This document shows, one piece after another, positions 9,338 to 17,685 of a DNA stretch of 64,000 nt (position 1 is the first letter of the stretch; each line of letters begins with the position of its first letter). Source of the DNA: an uncultured Ruminococcus sp. (GTDB lineage: Bacteria; Bacillota; Clostridia; UBA1212); assembly GCA_902792515.1 (NCBI GenBank), contig CADAZX010000010.1, positions 1-64,000 on the forward strand. Reading direction: 5' to 3'. Below the pieces are notes generated by a model, which was given only the letters and a program-made list of their open reading frames with translations, had not been told where the DNA came from and did not search any database. The translations under genes were made by a program, and so were the position numbers.

Positions 9338-10594
9338 ATGACATTTGAAACTGACAACGGAAAAAATGAAAACAACGGCGGCGCTGGCGGCGGGAAGCTT
9401 TTTCCCGAGAGGATCATCCTCTGCCGCATCGGCGAGATCGCTTTAAAAGGTCTCAACCGCTCCACCTTCGAGAAGAACCTTTACAGAAATATGCGCGACC
9501 GTCTGAAAACATGCGGCGACCCCGATATTCACTGGGCGCAGTCGAGGTTCTACGTGGTCCCGAAAAGCGCGGATTTTGACTACGGAAAGGCAGTTAAGGC
9601 GGTTTCCGGCATTTTCGGCATCGTTTCGTCGTCCGTTGCGCTGAGAAGCGTTTCCGAGTTCGACGCGTTTGCGGAAATTGCGAAAAAAGCCGTCCGCGAA
9701 AAGCTTGAGGCGCTCGGCAAAAAGGGTGCTCCCGGCAGCGTGAAATTCAAGGTCGAGACGAGGCGCGGAGTAAAAACGTTCCCGATGAACTCGCTGGAGA
9801 TTTCCTGCGAGCTCGGCGCGTTGCTTCTCGATGAATTTCCGGAGCTTGTCGTGAACGTGAACGAGCCGGATTTCATTCTCTACTGCGAGGTACGCGAGGA
9901 GAGCTACGTCTACACGGACATCGTCAAAGCGCAGGGCGGTATGCCGATCGGAAGCAACGGGAAGGCCTGCCTTCTTCTCTCGGGGGGAATCGACAGCCCG
10001 GTTGCCGGATATATGGTCTCAAAACGCGGCGTGAAGATCTGCGCCGTGCACTTTTTCAGCTACCCTTATACGAGCGAGCGCGCGAAGGAAAAAGTCCTGG
10101 AACTGGCGAAAATCATGTCAGCGTACTGCGGCGAGATCAAGGTCATGATCGTTCCGTATACCGAGGTGCAGCTTGAAATCCACGCCAAGTGCCGCGACGA
10201 ACTCGGAACCGTTATTATGCGTCGTTCGATGATGCGTATCGCGGAGGAACTCGCCCGCAGGAACGGATGCGCGGCGCTTGTAACAGGCGAGAGTCTCGGG
10301 CAGGTCGCGAGCCAGACAATGCAGGCGATGTACTGTACCGACGCGGCCGCGGGAATGCCCGTTTTCAGGCCGCTGATCGCGATGGACAAGGTCGACGTGA
10401 TCGCCGTCGCGAGGGAGATCGGAACATTCGAGACGAGCATTCTTCCTTACGAGGACTGCTGCACCGTTTTCACACCGCGCCATCCCAAAACAAGGCCCTC
10501 GCTCGAAGAAGTGCTCGAGGAGGAAAAACGGTACGACTACGCGACTCTCGAAAAGGCCGCCGTCGAAGGCGTCGAGGTCGTAACGGTCGGCTGA
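9338..10594 (+). CDS. thiI: tRNA 4-thiouridine synthase ThiI
   Basis: ThiI activates U8 of tRNA and inserts sulfur to give s4U8, and can also serve thiamine thiazole synthesis. The 418-aa product has an N-terminal ferredoxin-like and THUMP region (RIGEIALKGLNR), then the PP-loop ATP pyrophosphatase motif LLLSGGIDSPVAGYM and CTGxSLGQVASQT-like residues (TGESLGQVASQT). It stops without a rhodanese domain, as is normal in Firmicutes, so sulfur must come directly from a cysteine desulfurase. The one fused to TrmD immediately upstream is the obvious donor. The ATG at 9338 follows GAGGA (9328-9332); a TTG at 9308 lies in frame but has no such site. A terminator follows at 10643. Confidence 0.95.
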   Translation: MTFETDNGKNENNGGAGGGKLFPERIILCRIGEIALKGLNRSTFEKNLYRNMRDRLKTCGDPDIHWAQSRFYVVPKSADFDYGKAVKAVSGIFGIVSSSVALRSVSEFDAFAEIAKKAVREKLEALGKKGAPGSVKFKVETRRGVKTFPMNSLEISCELGALLLDEFPELVVNVNEPDFILYCEVREESYVYTDIVKAQGGMPIGSNGKACLLLSGGIDSPVAGYMVSKRGVKICAVHFFSYPYTSERAKEKVLELAKIMSAYCGEIKVMIVPYTEVQLEIHAKCRDELGTVIMRRSMMRIAEELARRNGCAALVTGESLGQVASQTMQAMYCTDAAAGMPVFRPLIAMDKVDVIAVAREIGTFETSILPYEDCCTVFTPRHPKTRPSLEEVLEEEKRYDYATLEKAAVEGVEVVTVG

Positions 10595-10642
10595 TAAACT
10601 CCGGCAGCCGCGATTTCTTCCCGGATTATTCGAGTTTATTCC

Positions 10643-10667
10643 GCCGCCCCGCGTGGGCGGCTTTTTT
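10643..10667 (+). terminator. Rho-independent terminator after thiI
   Basis: A 7-bp GC stem (10643-10649 with 10655-10661), 5-nt loop, then six Ts (10662-10667). Confidence 0.9.
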
Positions 10668-10730
10668 GCGTTAATATGCCCGGTTTTCGTGCACTTGAGC
10701 GTCCTCTTAATACTTACAAACAGTTTCAAA

Positions 10731-10750
10731 CCATTGAAAACCATTGAAAA
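10731..10750. repeat. 10-bp tandem duplication
   Basis: CCATTGAAAA occurs at 10731-10740 and again at 10741-10750, just upstream of the next promoter. Confidence 0.8.
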
Positions 10751-10782
10751 TACTTTAAACGCGCGCAAAAATCGAAAACTCG

Positions 10783-10811
10783 TTGAAATGGGAAGCCAAA
10801 CGTGGTAAGAT
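10783..10811 (+). promoter_or_regulatory. Promoter of the PP2C-like gene, extended -10 type
   Basis: TTGAAA at 10783-10788, 17-bp spacer ending in AAACGTGG, and TAAGAT at 10806-10811. The GTGG next to a weak -10 recurs at four other promoters in the window. Confidence 0.8.
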
Positions 10812-10857
10812 AGGGTGTTATTTTGTATAACAAAAAAATCCGAGAGGACGTATAATT

Positions 10858-13056
10858 ATGCTGAGCTACAAATCATCTGTTGTCTATTATCCCGGAGCGG
10901 GGGAAGACCGCTTTTGCGACAATTACTATTTCAACTCCAAGGTGATTACTCCCGATATCGACGGCAACAAAATCAAGCTTACCCAGAAGACGGCCAAACC
11001 CGGCCGCCAGATGTTCGGTATCGCAACCGGTTCGTACGGCGAAAACGTTGTTAAGGACCAGGTCTACGCCGCGTTTTCCAAACTCAAAAAATACCACTCA
11101 TTCTACATCAAGAACAGCGACACCGTTGTCACGAAGCTTCTGAAGAACTTCTTCAAAGAGGCCGCGCTCGACGTCTCGCAGACGATCGACGAGGACTCGG
11201 ATCTTTCCGTAAAGGTCTCCGCCGCCGTGATGTGCACCGACGAGGACACGATCACCGTCGCGAACGTCGGCAACGTGAAGGTTTTCTCCGTTAAAGACGG
11301 CGAGGCTACCGAGCTGTCGCACGAGCACACCCAGGCAAAAAAAATGGTCGATATGGGCATCATTCCGCCCGCGAAGCTCCGCAACCACCCGCAGCGCAGA
11401 AAGCTTGTAAAATATCTCGGCATCAGCGGCGAGGCCGCGATCCCGGACGTTCAGACATACGACGCGTCGGCAGGGGAGATTTTCATCATCCTCAGCACGT
11501 CCTTCAGCGACTACGTCGAGGAGGGCGTTCTCGTCGAGGCGGCGGCTTCGTATGAGGAGCCCGGCGACATCGCGGGATACATTCTCAGCGCGTACCAGAA
11601 CGAGCACGTCGGCGACTTCACCGTTATCGTTGTTAAGGCGTACGGAGAAGGGGCGGCCGCGGTCATTCCCGAAGACGGAGCGGCCGAAGGTAAAGCGGCC
11701 GGCACGGCGGCAGCCGCGGCGGGCGCGGTAGCAGGCTCGGAGGCGGTTTTCGGAAGGACGAAAGACGCTGCGAAAACAGGCGATAAGAAACCGGCGAATA
11801 CTGCCGCTGCCGATTTTGACGGCGACGGCGACGTGAAAGTGGCGCCTTCGCGCGGCAACGCCGACAACGACGAACCGAAAAAAGGTCAGGGCGGAATCCT
11901 CGGCATGATCCTTCCCGGCAAGAAAAAGACCGAGGAAGAGGAAAAACCCGATGAGGTCATCACCTTCATGCCGGCGGGAGTCGACCTTTCCGGAGACATT
12001 ACGGCTGACGCCAAAGAGCCGGAAAAAGGACACGAAGCAACGCCCGAACAGCCCTCGAAACCTTCAGAACCAGTCGAAATCGACCTTTCCGACGTCGAAA
12101 ACGATATGCACAGAAACGACGTTCCCGAACGCGAGATCAAATCCGGTGCGAAATCCGGCTCAAAGACCGGCGCAAAAACGGGACTCGCCGGCGCGGTGAT
12201 CGCCGAAGATGAGGATTTCGAGAGCGGCGACGCTCCCGAAGAGGACGACGTACCCGGGAGATCCGCCGGACGCGAAAGCGGCGGGGAATCCGAAGGCGGC
12301 GAAAAGAAGGGCGGCCTCAAGAGAGCTTTCAAGAACTTCATCGGACTCGGCGGCGAGGACGACGAGAAGGAGAGCATCTGGCCTACAGTCGTCATTTTCA
12401 TCGTATGCCTGATTATTGTCGTGATTCTCGCGTTTTTCGCTATCGAGATGTTCAAGAAGCCCGGAAGCGGCGGCAAATCGACTCCCACCCCCGGAACTGT
12501 GAACACCGCGACGCCTTACGAGGATGCGACTCCCGACCAAAGCGAGCCGACCGAGGCTCCTTCCGGAGAAACGGCAACGCCTTACGTGGCGCCTACCGAA
12601 GCGCCTTCGGAGACTGCCGCAACCGGGGAAACTCCAACTCCCACGAACGCGCCTACAGACGCGCCGACGGGCGAGCCTACTCCGACCGCAAATGTAACTC
12701 CGAGACCTACTCCGACGCCCGAGGTAGCCGAGCCCACCGCGACTCCGACTCCCACTCCGACCGAAGAGCCTACAGAAGAACCTACGGAGGAGCCTACCGA
12801 GGAACCGACTGAAGAGCCCACGGAGCAGCCGACTGAGGAACCTACCGAAGAGCCCACTGAGGAACCTACGGAAGAACCTACCGAAGAACCGACTGAAGAA
12901 CCAACTGAAGAACCTACCGAAGAACCGACTGAGGAGCCTACGGAAGAGCCGACTGAGGAGCCAACTGAGGAGCCCACCGAAGAACCGACTGAAGAGCCTA
13001 CAGGCGAACCCGGCGGCGAAGGTACGGAAGAACCGGCCGGGGGCGACAACCCCTGA
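10858..13056 (+). CDS. Membrane-anchored degenerate PP2C phosphatase-like protein with long TEEP-repeat tail
   Basis: This 732-aa protein has three parts. Residues 1-270 follow the PP2C/SpoIIE fold order but have lost key metal ligands: the DGMGG position reads IATGSYGENV, the VGDSR position reads ANVGNVKVF, and the SDGL position reads STSFSDYV, while HVGDFTVIVV keeps the final Asp. It therefore looks like a pseudophosphatase that binds rather than cleaves. Residues 270-505 are a disordered Ala/Lys/Glu-rich stretch. One transmembrane helix lies at about 508-528 (VVIFIVCLIIVVILAFF). The tail outside is Thr/Pro-rich, ending in about 20 four-residue units, mostly TEEP (DNA 12765-13005). By charge, the PP2C part should be inside. 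The gene stands alone between a terminator and alaS. Partner and function are unknown. Confidence 0.88.
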   Translation: MLSYKSSVVYYPGAGEDRFCDNYYFNSKVITPDIDGNKIKLTQKTAKPGRQMFGIATGSYGENVVKDQVYAAFSKLKKYHSFYIKNSDTVVTKLLKNFFKEAALDVSQTIDEDSDLSVKVSAAVMCTDEDTITVANVGNVKVFSVKDGEATELSHEHTQAKKMVDMGIIPPAKLRNHPQRRKLVKYLGISGEAAIPDVQTYDASAGEIFIILSTSFSDYVEEGVLVEAAASYEEPGDIAGYILSAYQNEHVGDFTVIVVKAYGEGAAAVIPEDGAAEGKAAGTAAAAAGAVAGSEAVFGRTKDAAKTGDKKPANTAAADFDGDGDVKVAPSRGNADNDEPKKGQGGILGMILPGKKKTEEEEKPDEVITFMPAGVDLSGDITADAKEPEKGHEATPEQPSKPSEPVEIDLSDVENDMHRNDVPEREIKSGAKSGSKTGAKTGLAGAVIAEDEDFESGDAPEEDDVPGRSAGRESGGESEGGEKKGGLKRAFKNFIGLGGEDDEKESIWPTVVIFIVCLIIVVILAFFAIEMFKKPGSGGKSTPTPGTVNTATPYEDATPDQSEPTEAPSGETATPYVAPTEAPSETAATGETPTPTNAPTDAPTGEPTPTANVTPRPTPTPEVAEPTATPTPTPTEEPTEEPTEEPTEEPTEEPTEQPTEEPTEEPTEEPTEEPTEEPTEEPTEEPTEEPTEEPTEEPTEEPTEEPTEEPTEEPTGEPGGEGTEEPAGGDNP
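12765..13005 (+). repeat. 12-bp coding repeat for TEEP tetrapeptides
   Basis: About 20 consecutive 12-bp units encode TEEP with one TEQP and a last TGEP. Codons vary freely between units (GAG/GAA, CCG/CCC/CCT, ACT/ACG/ACC), so the protein repeat is being kept while the DNA drifts. Confidence 0.9.
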
Positions 13057-13140
13057 TCCGGCGGACACGGGCATGAACGGTCTAAGACCGTAAAAAGTAT
13101 CCGCACAGTAAAACATAACGGGCTAAGGTCCGTCAAAAAC

Positions 13141-13211
13141 CCGGAACCCGGGCCGTGATAATCACGTTTCAGGACATGTTTTCACGGTTCCCGGATTGCC
13201 GGGCCGCTTTT
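13141..13211 (+). promoter_or_regulatory. alaS leader with two overlapping hairpins
   Basis: A long hairpin (CCGGAA at 13141-13146 and CCGTGA at 13153-13158, pairing with TCACGG at 13182-13187 and the following TTCCCGG) competes for bases with a short one (13190-13194 with 13199-13203), which is followed by CCGCTTTT. The arrangement resembles an attenuator, or may simply be the terminator of the gene before. No T-box consensus is present. Confidence 0.4.
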
Positions 13212-13257
13212 AGAAAATAAATCTTTTGTGAAAGGAAACCACACGGTAAATTTTTTT

Positions 13258-15897
13258 ATGGAAAAACTTGGTTTGAATGAAATCAGGGAGAGATATCTCT
13301 CATTTTTCGAGAGCAAGGGGCATCTCAGGCTTCCGAGCTTTTCGCTGGTGCCCGAAAACGACCCGAGTATCCTTCTTATCAACGCGGGAATGACCCCTCT
13401 TAAGCCCTACTTCACGGGCGCGCAGGTGCCGCCGCGCAAAAGGGTGACAACATGCCAGAAATGCATCCGCACGCCTGACATCGACAACGTCGGAAAGACG
13501 GCAAGGCACGGAACGTTCTTCGAAATGCTCGGCAACTTCTCGTTCGGCGACTACTTCAAAAAGGAAGTGATTCCGTGGGCGTGGGAGTTCCTCACCGAGG
13601 ACATGAAGATTCCCGCCGACAGGCTGTACATCACCGTATATAAGGACGACGACGAGGCGTACGACATCTGGAACAAGACCGTCGGCGTTCCCGCTGAGAG
13701 AATTTACCGTTTCGGCAAAGAAGACAACTTCTGGGAGCACGGAGAAGGCCCCTGCGGTCCATGCTCCGAGATCCATTTTGACAGAGGTCCCGAGTACGGC
13801 TGCGGCAGGCCGGACTGCAAAGTCGGATGCAGCTGCGACCGCTACATGGAAGTGTGGAACCTCGTTTTCACGCAGTTCGACAGAAAGGCGGACGGTTCGT
13901 ACGAGCGTCTGGCGTTCCCGAACATTGACACCGGTATGGGTCTTGAAAGACTTGCCTGCATTATGCAGGGCGTCGGCAATCTTTTCGAGGTCGACACGGT
14001 AAGAAGAATTCTCGACACCGTGTGCGAGCTCTCCGGCAAAAAGTACGGCGAGGTTTACAAGGACGACGTCTCGATCAGAGTCATTACCGACCACATCAGA
14101 AGCACCGTTATGATGGTCTCGGACGGCGTTGTGCCTTCCAACGAGGCGCGCGGATACGTTCTCCGCAGACTTTTGAGGGGCGCCTGCCGCCACGGAAAAC
14201 TGCTCGGGATCAAAGGCGCGTTCCTCACGAAGCTTGCCGAGGTCGTGATTCAGGAGTCGGGCAGCGCATACCCGCAGCTTATAGAAAAAGAGGCGTACAT
14301 CAAGAAGGTTATCGCGGCCGAGGAGGAGCGCTTCTCCGCAACGATCGATCAGGGAATGCTTCTCATCGGCGACATCGTAAACGACGCGAAATCATCCGGC
14401 GCTACAGAGGTTTCCGGCGAAGTCGCATTCAAACTTCACGACACGTACGGTTTCCCGTTCGACCTCACGAGAGAGGTGCTCTCCGAGAGCGGCCTTTCCG
14501 TCAACGAGGAGGGTTTCCGCAAGGCGATGAAAGCTCAGCGCGAGAAGGCGAGGGAGGCTATCAAAAACAGAGAGAGCTCCTGGAGCGGCAAAGAGGCGAT
14601 TCTGCCGAAGGACATCCCCGCGACGGAATTCGTAGGCTACACCGATCTTTCGTGCGACGCGAAGCTCATCTGCCTGCTTAAGAAGAACGCCGAGGGCGTT
14701 TTGGAGGTCTGCGACAGTGCCGAGACTTCTGACGAGGCAGTGGCGGTCTTTGACAGAACGCCGTTCTATGCCGAAAGCGGAGGCCAGGAGGCCGACAGCG
14801 GAGAGATCGTTACCGCGGAAGGCGCGGTTCTGGAGCTTGCCGGCGTGACGAAAACGAACGACAAGCGCTGGATGCACGCAGTCTGCGTAGTGGACGGCAC
14901 CGTTAAAACAGGCGACGTTTGCAAGCTAACGGTCGACGCCGAAAAGCGCAGGCTCACAGAGCGCAACCACAGTGCTACGCACCTTCTTCAGAAGGCGCTC
15001 ACGACTGTCCTCGGACCTCACGTCCACCAGGCCGGTTCAAGCGTCAACAGCGAACGTCTGAGATTCGACTTCAACCACATGCAGGCCGTCACGCCCGATG
15101 AACTCGCCGAGGTCGAAAGACTCGTCAACGAGGCCATCTCTGCCGAGTACCCGGTAACCGTTAAGGAACTGCCGATCGACGAGGCCAAGAAACTCGGCGC
15201 GGTGGCGCTCTTCGGCGAAAAGTACGGAGACATTGTGCGCGTAGTCGATATGGGCGGCTACAGCGTCGAATTCTGCGGCGGCACCCACGTCAGGAACACC
15301 GCATCCATAGGCCTTGTGAAGATTCTCCACGAGTCCGCCGTAAGCGCCGGTATCAGGAGAATCGAGGCTGTTACAAGCAAGACCGCAATTGCCTATTTTA
15401 AGGAGAAAGAAGCGATTCTCGAGGAGGCCTGCGACGCCGCGAAAGCAACGCCGGCTGACATTACAGAGAAGATAAAAGCACAATCCGACAAGCTCAAAGA
15501 GCTCACAAAAGAGGTCGAGAAGATGAAGCGCGAGAAGGCCTCCGGCGGCGTAGACGACGTCATCAAAAACGCTCAGGAAGTTTCCGGCGTGACTGTGTTT
15601 ACGGGCCGCTTCGACGAACTCGCAGGCGACGCCTTAAGAGATCTCTGCGAGAGCATCCGCGACAAGGCCGAGTGCTCCCTCTGCGTTCTCGCCTCCGGCA
15701 AGGACGGCAAGGTCTCCATCGTGGCGATGGCTTCCAAAGCGTGCGTCGCGAAAGGAATCAAATGCGGCGACGTGATCAAGAAGGCCGCCGCGATGTGCGG
15801 TGGAGGCGGCGGCGGCCGTCCCGATATGGCTCAGGCCGGCGGCAGGGACGTCGGCGCTATCGACAAAATGCTCTCGTCGGTCAAGGATTTCATTTGA
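13258..15897 (+). CDS. alaS: Alanyl-tRNA synthetase
   Basis: Charges tRNA-Ala and hydrolyses misacylated Ser/Gly-tRNA. The 879-aa product has the full domain order: class II catalytic core (FFESKGH, TTCQKCIRTPDIDNVGKTARHGTFFEMLGNF region, GMGLERL), the editing domain with zinc ligands HSATH and CGGTH, a coiled-coil linker and the C-terminal C-Ala domain ending in a Gly-rich GGGGGGRPDMAQAGG. The ATG at 13258 gives the usual N-terminus (MEKLGLNEIRERYLSFF); an in-frame GTG at 13228 is less likely. The upstream leader holds competing hairpins that may control it. Confidence 0.97.
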   Translation: MEKLGLNEIRERYLSFFESKGHLRLPSFSLVPENDPSILLINAGMTPLKPYFTGAQVPPRKRVTTCQKCIRTPDIDNVGKTARHGTFFEMLGNFSFGDYFKKEVIPWAWEFLTEDMKIPADRLYITVYKDDDEAYDIWNKTVGVPAERIYRFGKEDNFWEHGEGPCGPCSEIHFDRGPEYGCGRPDCKVGCSCDRYMEVWNLVFTQFDRKADGSYERLAFPNIDTGMGLERLACIMQGVGNLFEVDTVRRILDTVCELSGKKYGEVYKDDVSIRVITDHIRSTVMMVSDGVVPSNEARGYVLRRLLRGACRHGKLLGIKGAFLTKLAEVVIQESGSAYPQLIEKEAYIKKVIAAEEERFSATIDQGMLLIGDIVNDAKSSGATEVSGEVAFKLHDTYGFPFDLTREVLSESGLSVNEEGFRKAMKAQREKAREAIKNRESSWSGKEAILPKDIPATEFVGYTDLSCDAKLICLLKKNAEGVLEVCDSAETSDEAVAVFDRTPFYAESGGQEADSGEIVTAEGAVLELAGVTKTNDKRWMHAVCVVDGTVKTGDVCKLTVDAEKRRLTERNHSATHLLQKALTTVLGPHVHQAGSSVNSERLRFDFNHMQAVTPDELAEVERLVNEAISAEYPVTVKELPIDEAKKLGAVALFGEKYGDIVRVVDMGGYSVEFCGGTHVRNTASIGLVKILHESAVSAGIRRIEAVTSKTAIAYFKEKEAILEEACDAAKATPADITEKIKAQSDKLKELTKEVEKMKREKASGGVDDVIKNAQEVSGVTVFTGRFDELAGDALRDLCESIRDKAECSLCVLASGKDGKVSIVAMASKACVAKGIKCGDVIKKAAAMCGGGGGGRPDMAQAGGRDVGAIDKMLSSVKDFI

Positions 15898-16027
15898 AAG
15901 CCTTGCACTGCCGTAAAAGTTTTAGAATAAAGTTAAGCGCTTATGGCGGAGAGGGGGCAGGCCTTGTCTCAACAGCCCGTCCCCTTTAAAGCCGGGCGGC
16001 TTTTACAACAATCACCGGAGGTAACTC

Positions 16028-16372
16028 ATGGAGAATTGCATTTTTTGTAAAATCATCAAAGGGGACATTCCGTCCTCCAAGGTTTACGAGGACGAGTCAG
16101 TTTTCGCGTTCCGCGACATCAATCCACAGGCGCCGGTTCACGTGCTGATCGTTCCGAAAAAGCACGCGGCCAACGTTCTCGAACTCTGCGAGGAGGACGA
16201 GAAACTTCTCGGGCATATTCAGCTTGTCGCCGGCGAAATCGCGACGACACTCGGCGTTTCCGAGAGCGGTTTTAGAATAATGTCCAACTGCGGACCCGAT
16301 GCCTGCCAGAGCGTGCAGCATCTTCACTACCACCTTCTCGGCGGTACGCAGATGAGCGAAAAGATGGTCTGA
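16028..16372 (+). CDS. HIT family nucleotide-binding hydrolase (HinT-like)
   Basis: A 114-aa HIT-superfamily protein. It has the N-terminal CIFCKIIKGDIPSSKVYED typical of the HinT/PKCI branch and the histidine triad HLHYHLLGG near the C-terminus. HinT enzymes hydrolyse purine nucleoside phosphoramidates and can remove AMP from lysyl-adenylate by-products. It is full length for the family. The ATG follows CGGAGGT (16016-16022). It lies just after alaS and before yqeG; the alaS neighbourhood fits a link to aminoacylation by-products, though this is inference. Confidence 0.93.
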   Translation: MENCIFCKIIKGDIPSSKVYEDESVFAFRDINPQAPVHVLIVPKKHAANVLELCEEDEKLLGHIQLVAGEIATTLGVSESGFRIMSNCGPDACQSVQHLHYHLLGGTQMSEKMV

Positions 16373-16438
16373 CGCCTGAAAACGCAGCGTATTGAACCGG
16401 AGCCGCTCCGAGGCGGACCCCGAAATGCAAAGTGATTC

Positions 16439-16969
16439 ATGATGCCCAAACAGTTTTATCCCGATTTCAGGGCCGGGAGCGTCCTGACAGCCGATTTCGC
16501 AAAGCTATACGACCGCGGCGTGAGGTTCATCGTTTTTGACGCGGACAACACGCTCGTTTCGTACGAGGAAACCAAGCCGTCCGGAAGAATTCTGGAGCTC
16601 GTAAAAGAACTTAAGGATGCCGGCTTCGGCATGTGCATCCTCTCCAACGGCCACAAGGAACGCATCAAAAAGCTTGCCGCGGCGCTCGGCATGGGCTTCG
16701 AGGGCGACGCGTTCAAACCGTCGAGGAAGGGCTTCAGAAGAGTTTTCGAGCAGTACGGCGTTACCGGAAGCGAGACACTCGTTGTTGGCGACCAGATTTT
16801 TACGGACGTCTGGGGCGCGTCAAGATCATCCTGCCTGTCGCTGCTCGTAAGGCCGATCAGCTCAAAAAAGGAGCCGCCTTTCGTCAGACTGAAACGGATC
16901 CCGGAGAAGATTTTTCTCCGAAAGATAGACAAGTTTTCAGAGTGCATAGATCTGCCTCAAGCCAGGTGA
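16439..16969 (+). CDS. yqeG: YqeG family HAD IIIA-type phosphatase
   Basis: A 176-aa HAD phosphatase. Motif I is FDADNTLV (nucleophile Asp), motif II is ILSNGH, motif III the Lys of FKPSRKGF, and motif IV VVGDQIFTDVWGA. This is the order and size of YqeG in Bacillus subtilis, related to phosphatidylglycerophosphate phosphatases (GEP4 type), so a role in phospholipid or nucleotide dephosphorylation is possible. Two ATGs occur in a row at 16439 and 16442 and the ribosome binding site is weak. It follows the HIT gene at 66 bp, apparently in one operon. Confidence 0.9.
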   Translation: MMPKQFYPDFRAGSVLTADFAKLYDRGVRFIVFDADNTLVSYEETKPSGRILELVKELKDAGFGMCILSNGHKERIKKLAAALGMGFEGDAFKPSRKGFRRVFEQYGVTGSETLVVGDQIFTDVWGASRSSCLSLLVRPISSKKEPPFVRLKRIPEKIFLRKIDKFSECIDLPQAR

Positions 16970-17059
16970 AGGTTGCCGGAGATCCAATGACGGATACCTG
17001 AAACCCTGTGGCGGACACCATGGCAGGCGGCGCTCCAACAGTTTTTACGGAGGATAAAA

Positions 17060-17653
17060 ATGGCAAAATCGAAAACAGGGAGTAATTTCGCGCGAATGCT
17101 CTCGGTGCTTTTAGGCGTACTCGGAGCCGGCTGGCTCTTCGCGAACGGCTGGAGAGGCGTGTTCGACTATGTTGCGGGCTACAGCTTCAAGACCAACTTC
17201 TTCAGCTACTTTTTCGGCCCCGCGCTATTCCCGGTCGTCACTCTCGCGGCCGCGCTTCTTTTCTTTATCGTGAGCCTTCGCGACCTCGAACCGATGGTGG
17301 GCGGGTTCTCGATATTCACCGCGATACTCGCCGCCTTTGCGGCAGTGGCCTACGCGGTATTTTTTATTAACAGCATCAGGTCGCTCGAGACCGCGTTTTC
17401 GCCGGCATACATCATGCACTTCGGGAAATTTCTACTTCTGGTGGCGTATTTCCTGTTTGCGATGTACTGCAGAAACAGGGGAAGCGTCCGCTCTGTCGCA
17501 TGGGGCTTCGCGATCGCGGCGCTCGTTGTCATTCTTGCCGCGACCGTCTACGGCTTCGTAAAGGAAACAATTTACGCACGCGAGTTTGTCGACAATATTT
17601 TCACGATTCTCGCTCACGCCGCGATGTTTTTCTGCGGACTAAAGCAGTACTGA
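17060..17653 (+). CDS. Predicted integral membrane protein, about six helices, unknown function
   Basis: The 197-aa product is almost all hydrophobic, with about six predicted helices (starting near residues 12, 52, 80, 115, 145 and 175) and short charged loops. I recognise no family motif. It begins behind a clear GGAGG (17049-17053) and is followed after 32 bp by the GH99/71-like gene, so the two are probably co-translated. It could be a small permease or a membrane partner, but nothing in the sequence decides this. Confidence 0.85.
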   Translation: MAKSKTGSNFARMLSVLLGVLGAGWLFANGWRGVFDYVAGYSFKTNFFSYFFGPALFPVVTLAAALLFFIVSLRDLEPMVGGFSIFTAILAAFAAVAYAVFFINSIRSLETAFSPAYIMHFGKFLLLVAYFLFAMYCRNRGSVRSVAWGFAIAALVVILAATVYGFVKETIYAREFVDNIFTILAHAAMFFCGLKQY

Positions 17654-17685
17654 TCACCGCTGACTGCGCTTAACGGAGGTATAAA

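Noticed and set aside
12582..13136. A long minus-strand frame rich in Ser, Val and Gly
   Set aside because: It is the complement of the TEEP repeat on the plus strand, has no ribosome binding site, and has no independent sign of coding.
13057..13257. T-box riboswitch upstream of alaS
   Set aside because: The AGGGTGG-type T-box core and a Stem I with a specifier loop could not be found; only simple hairpins are present.
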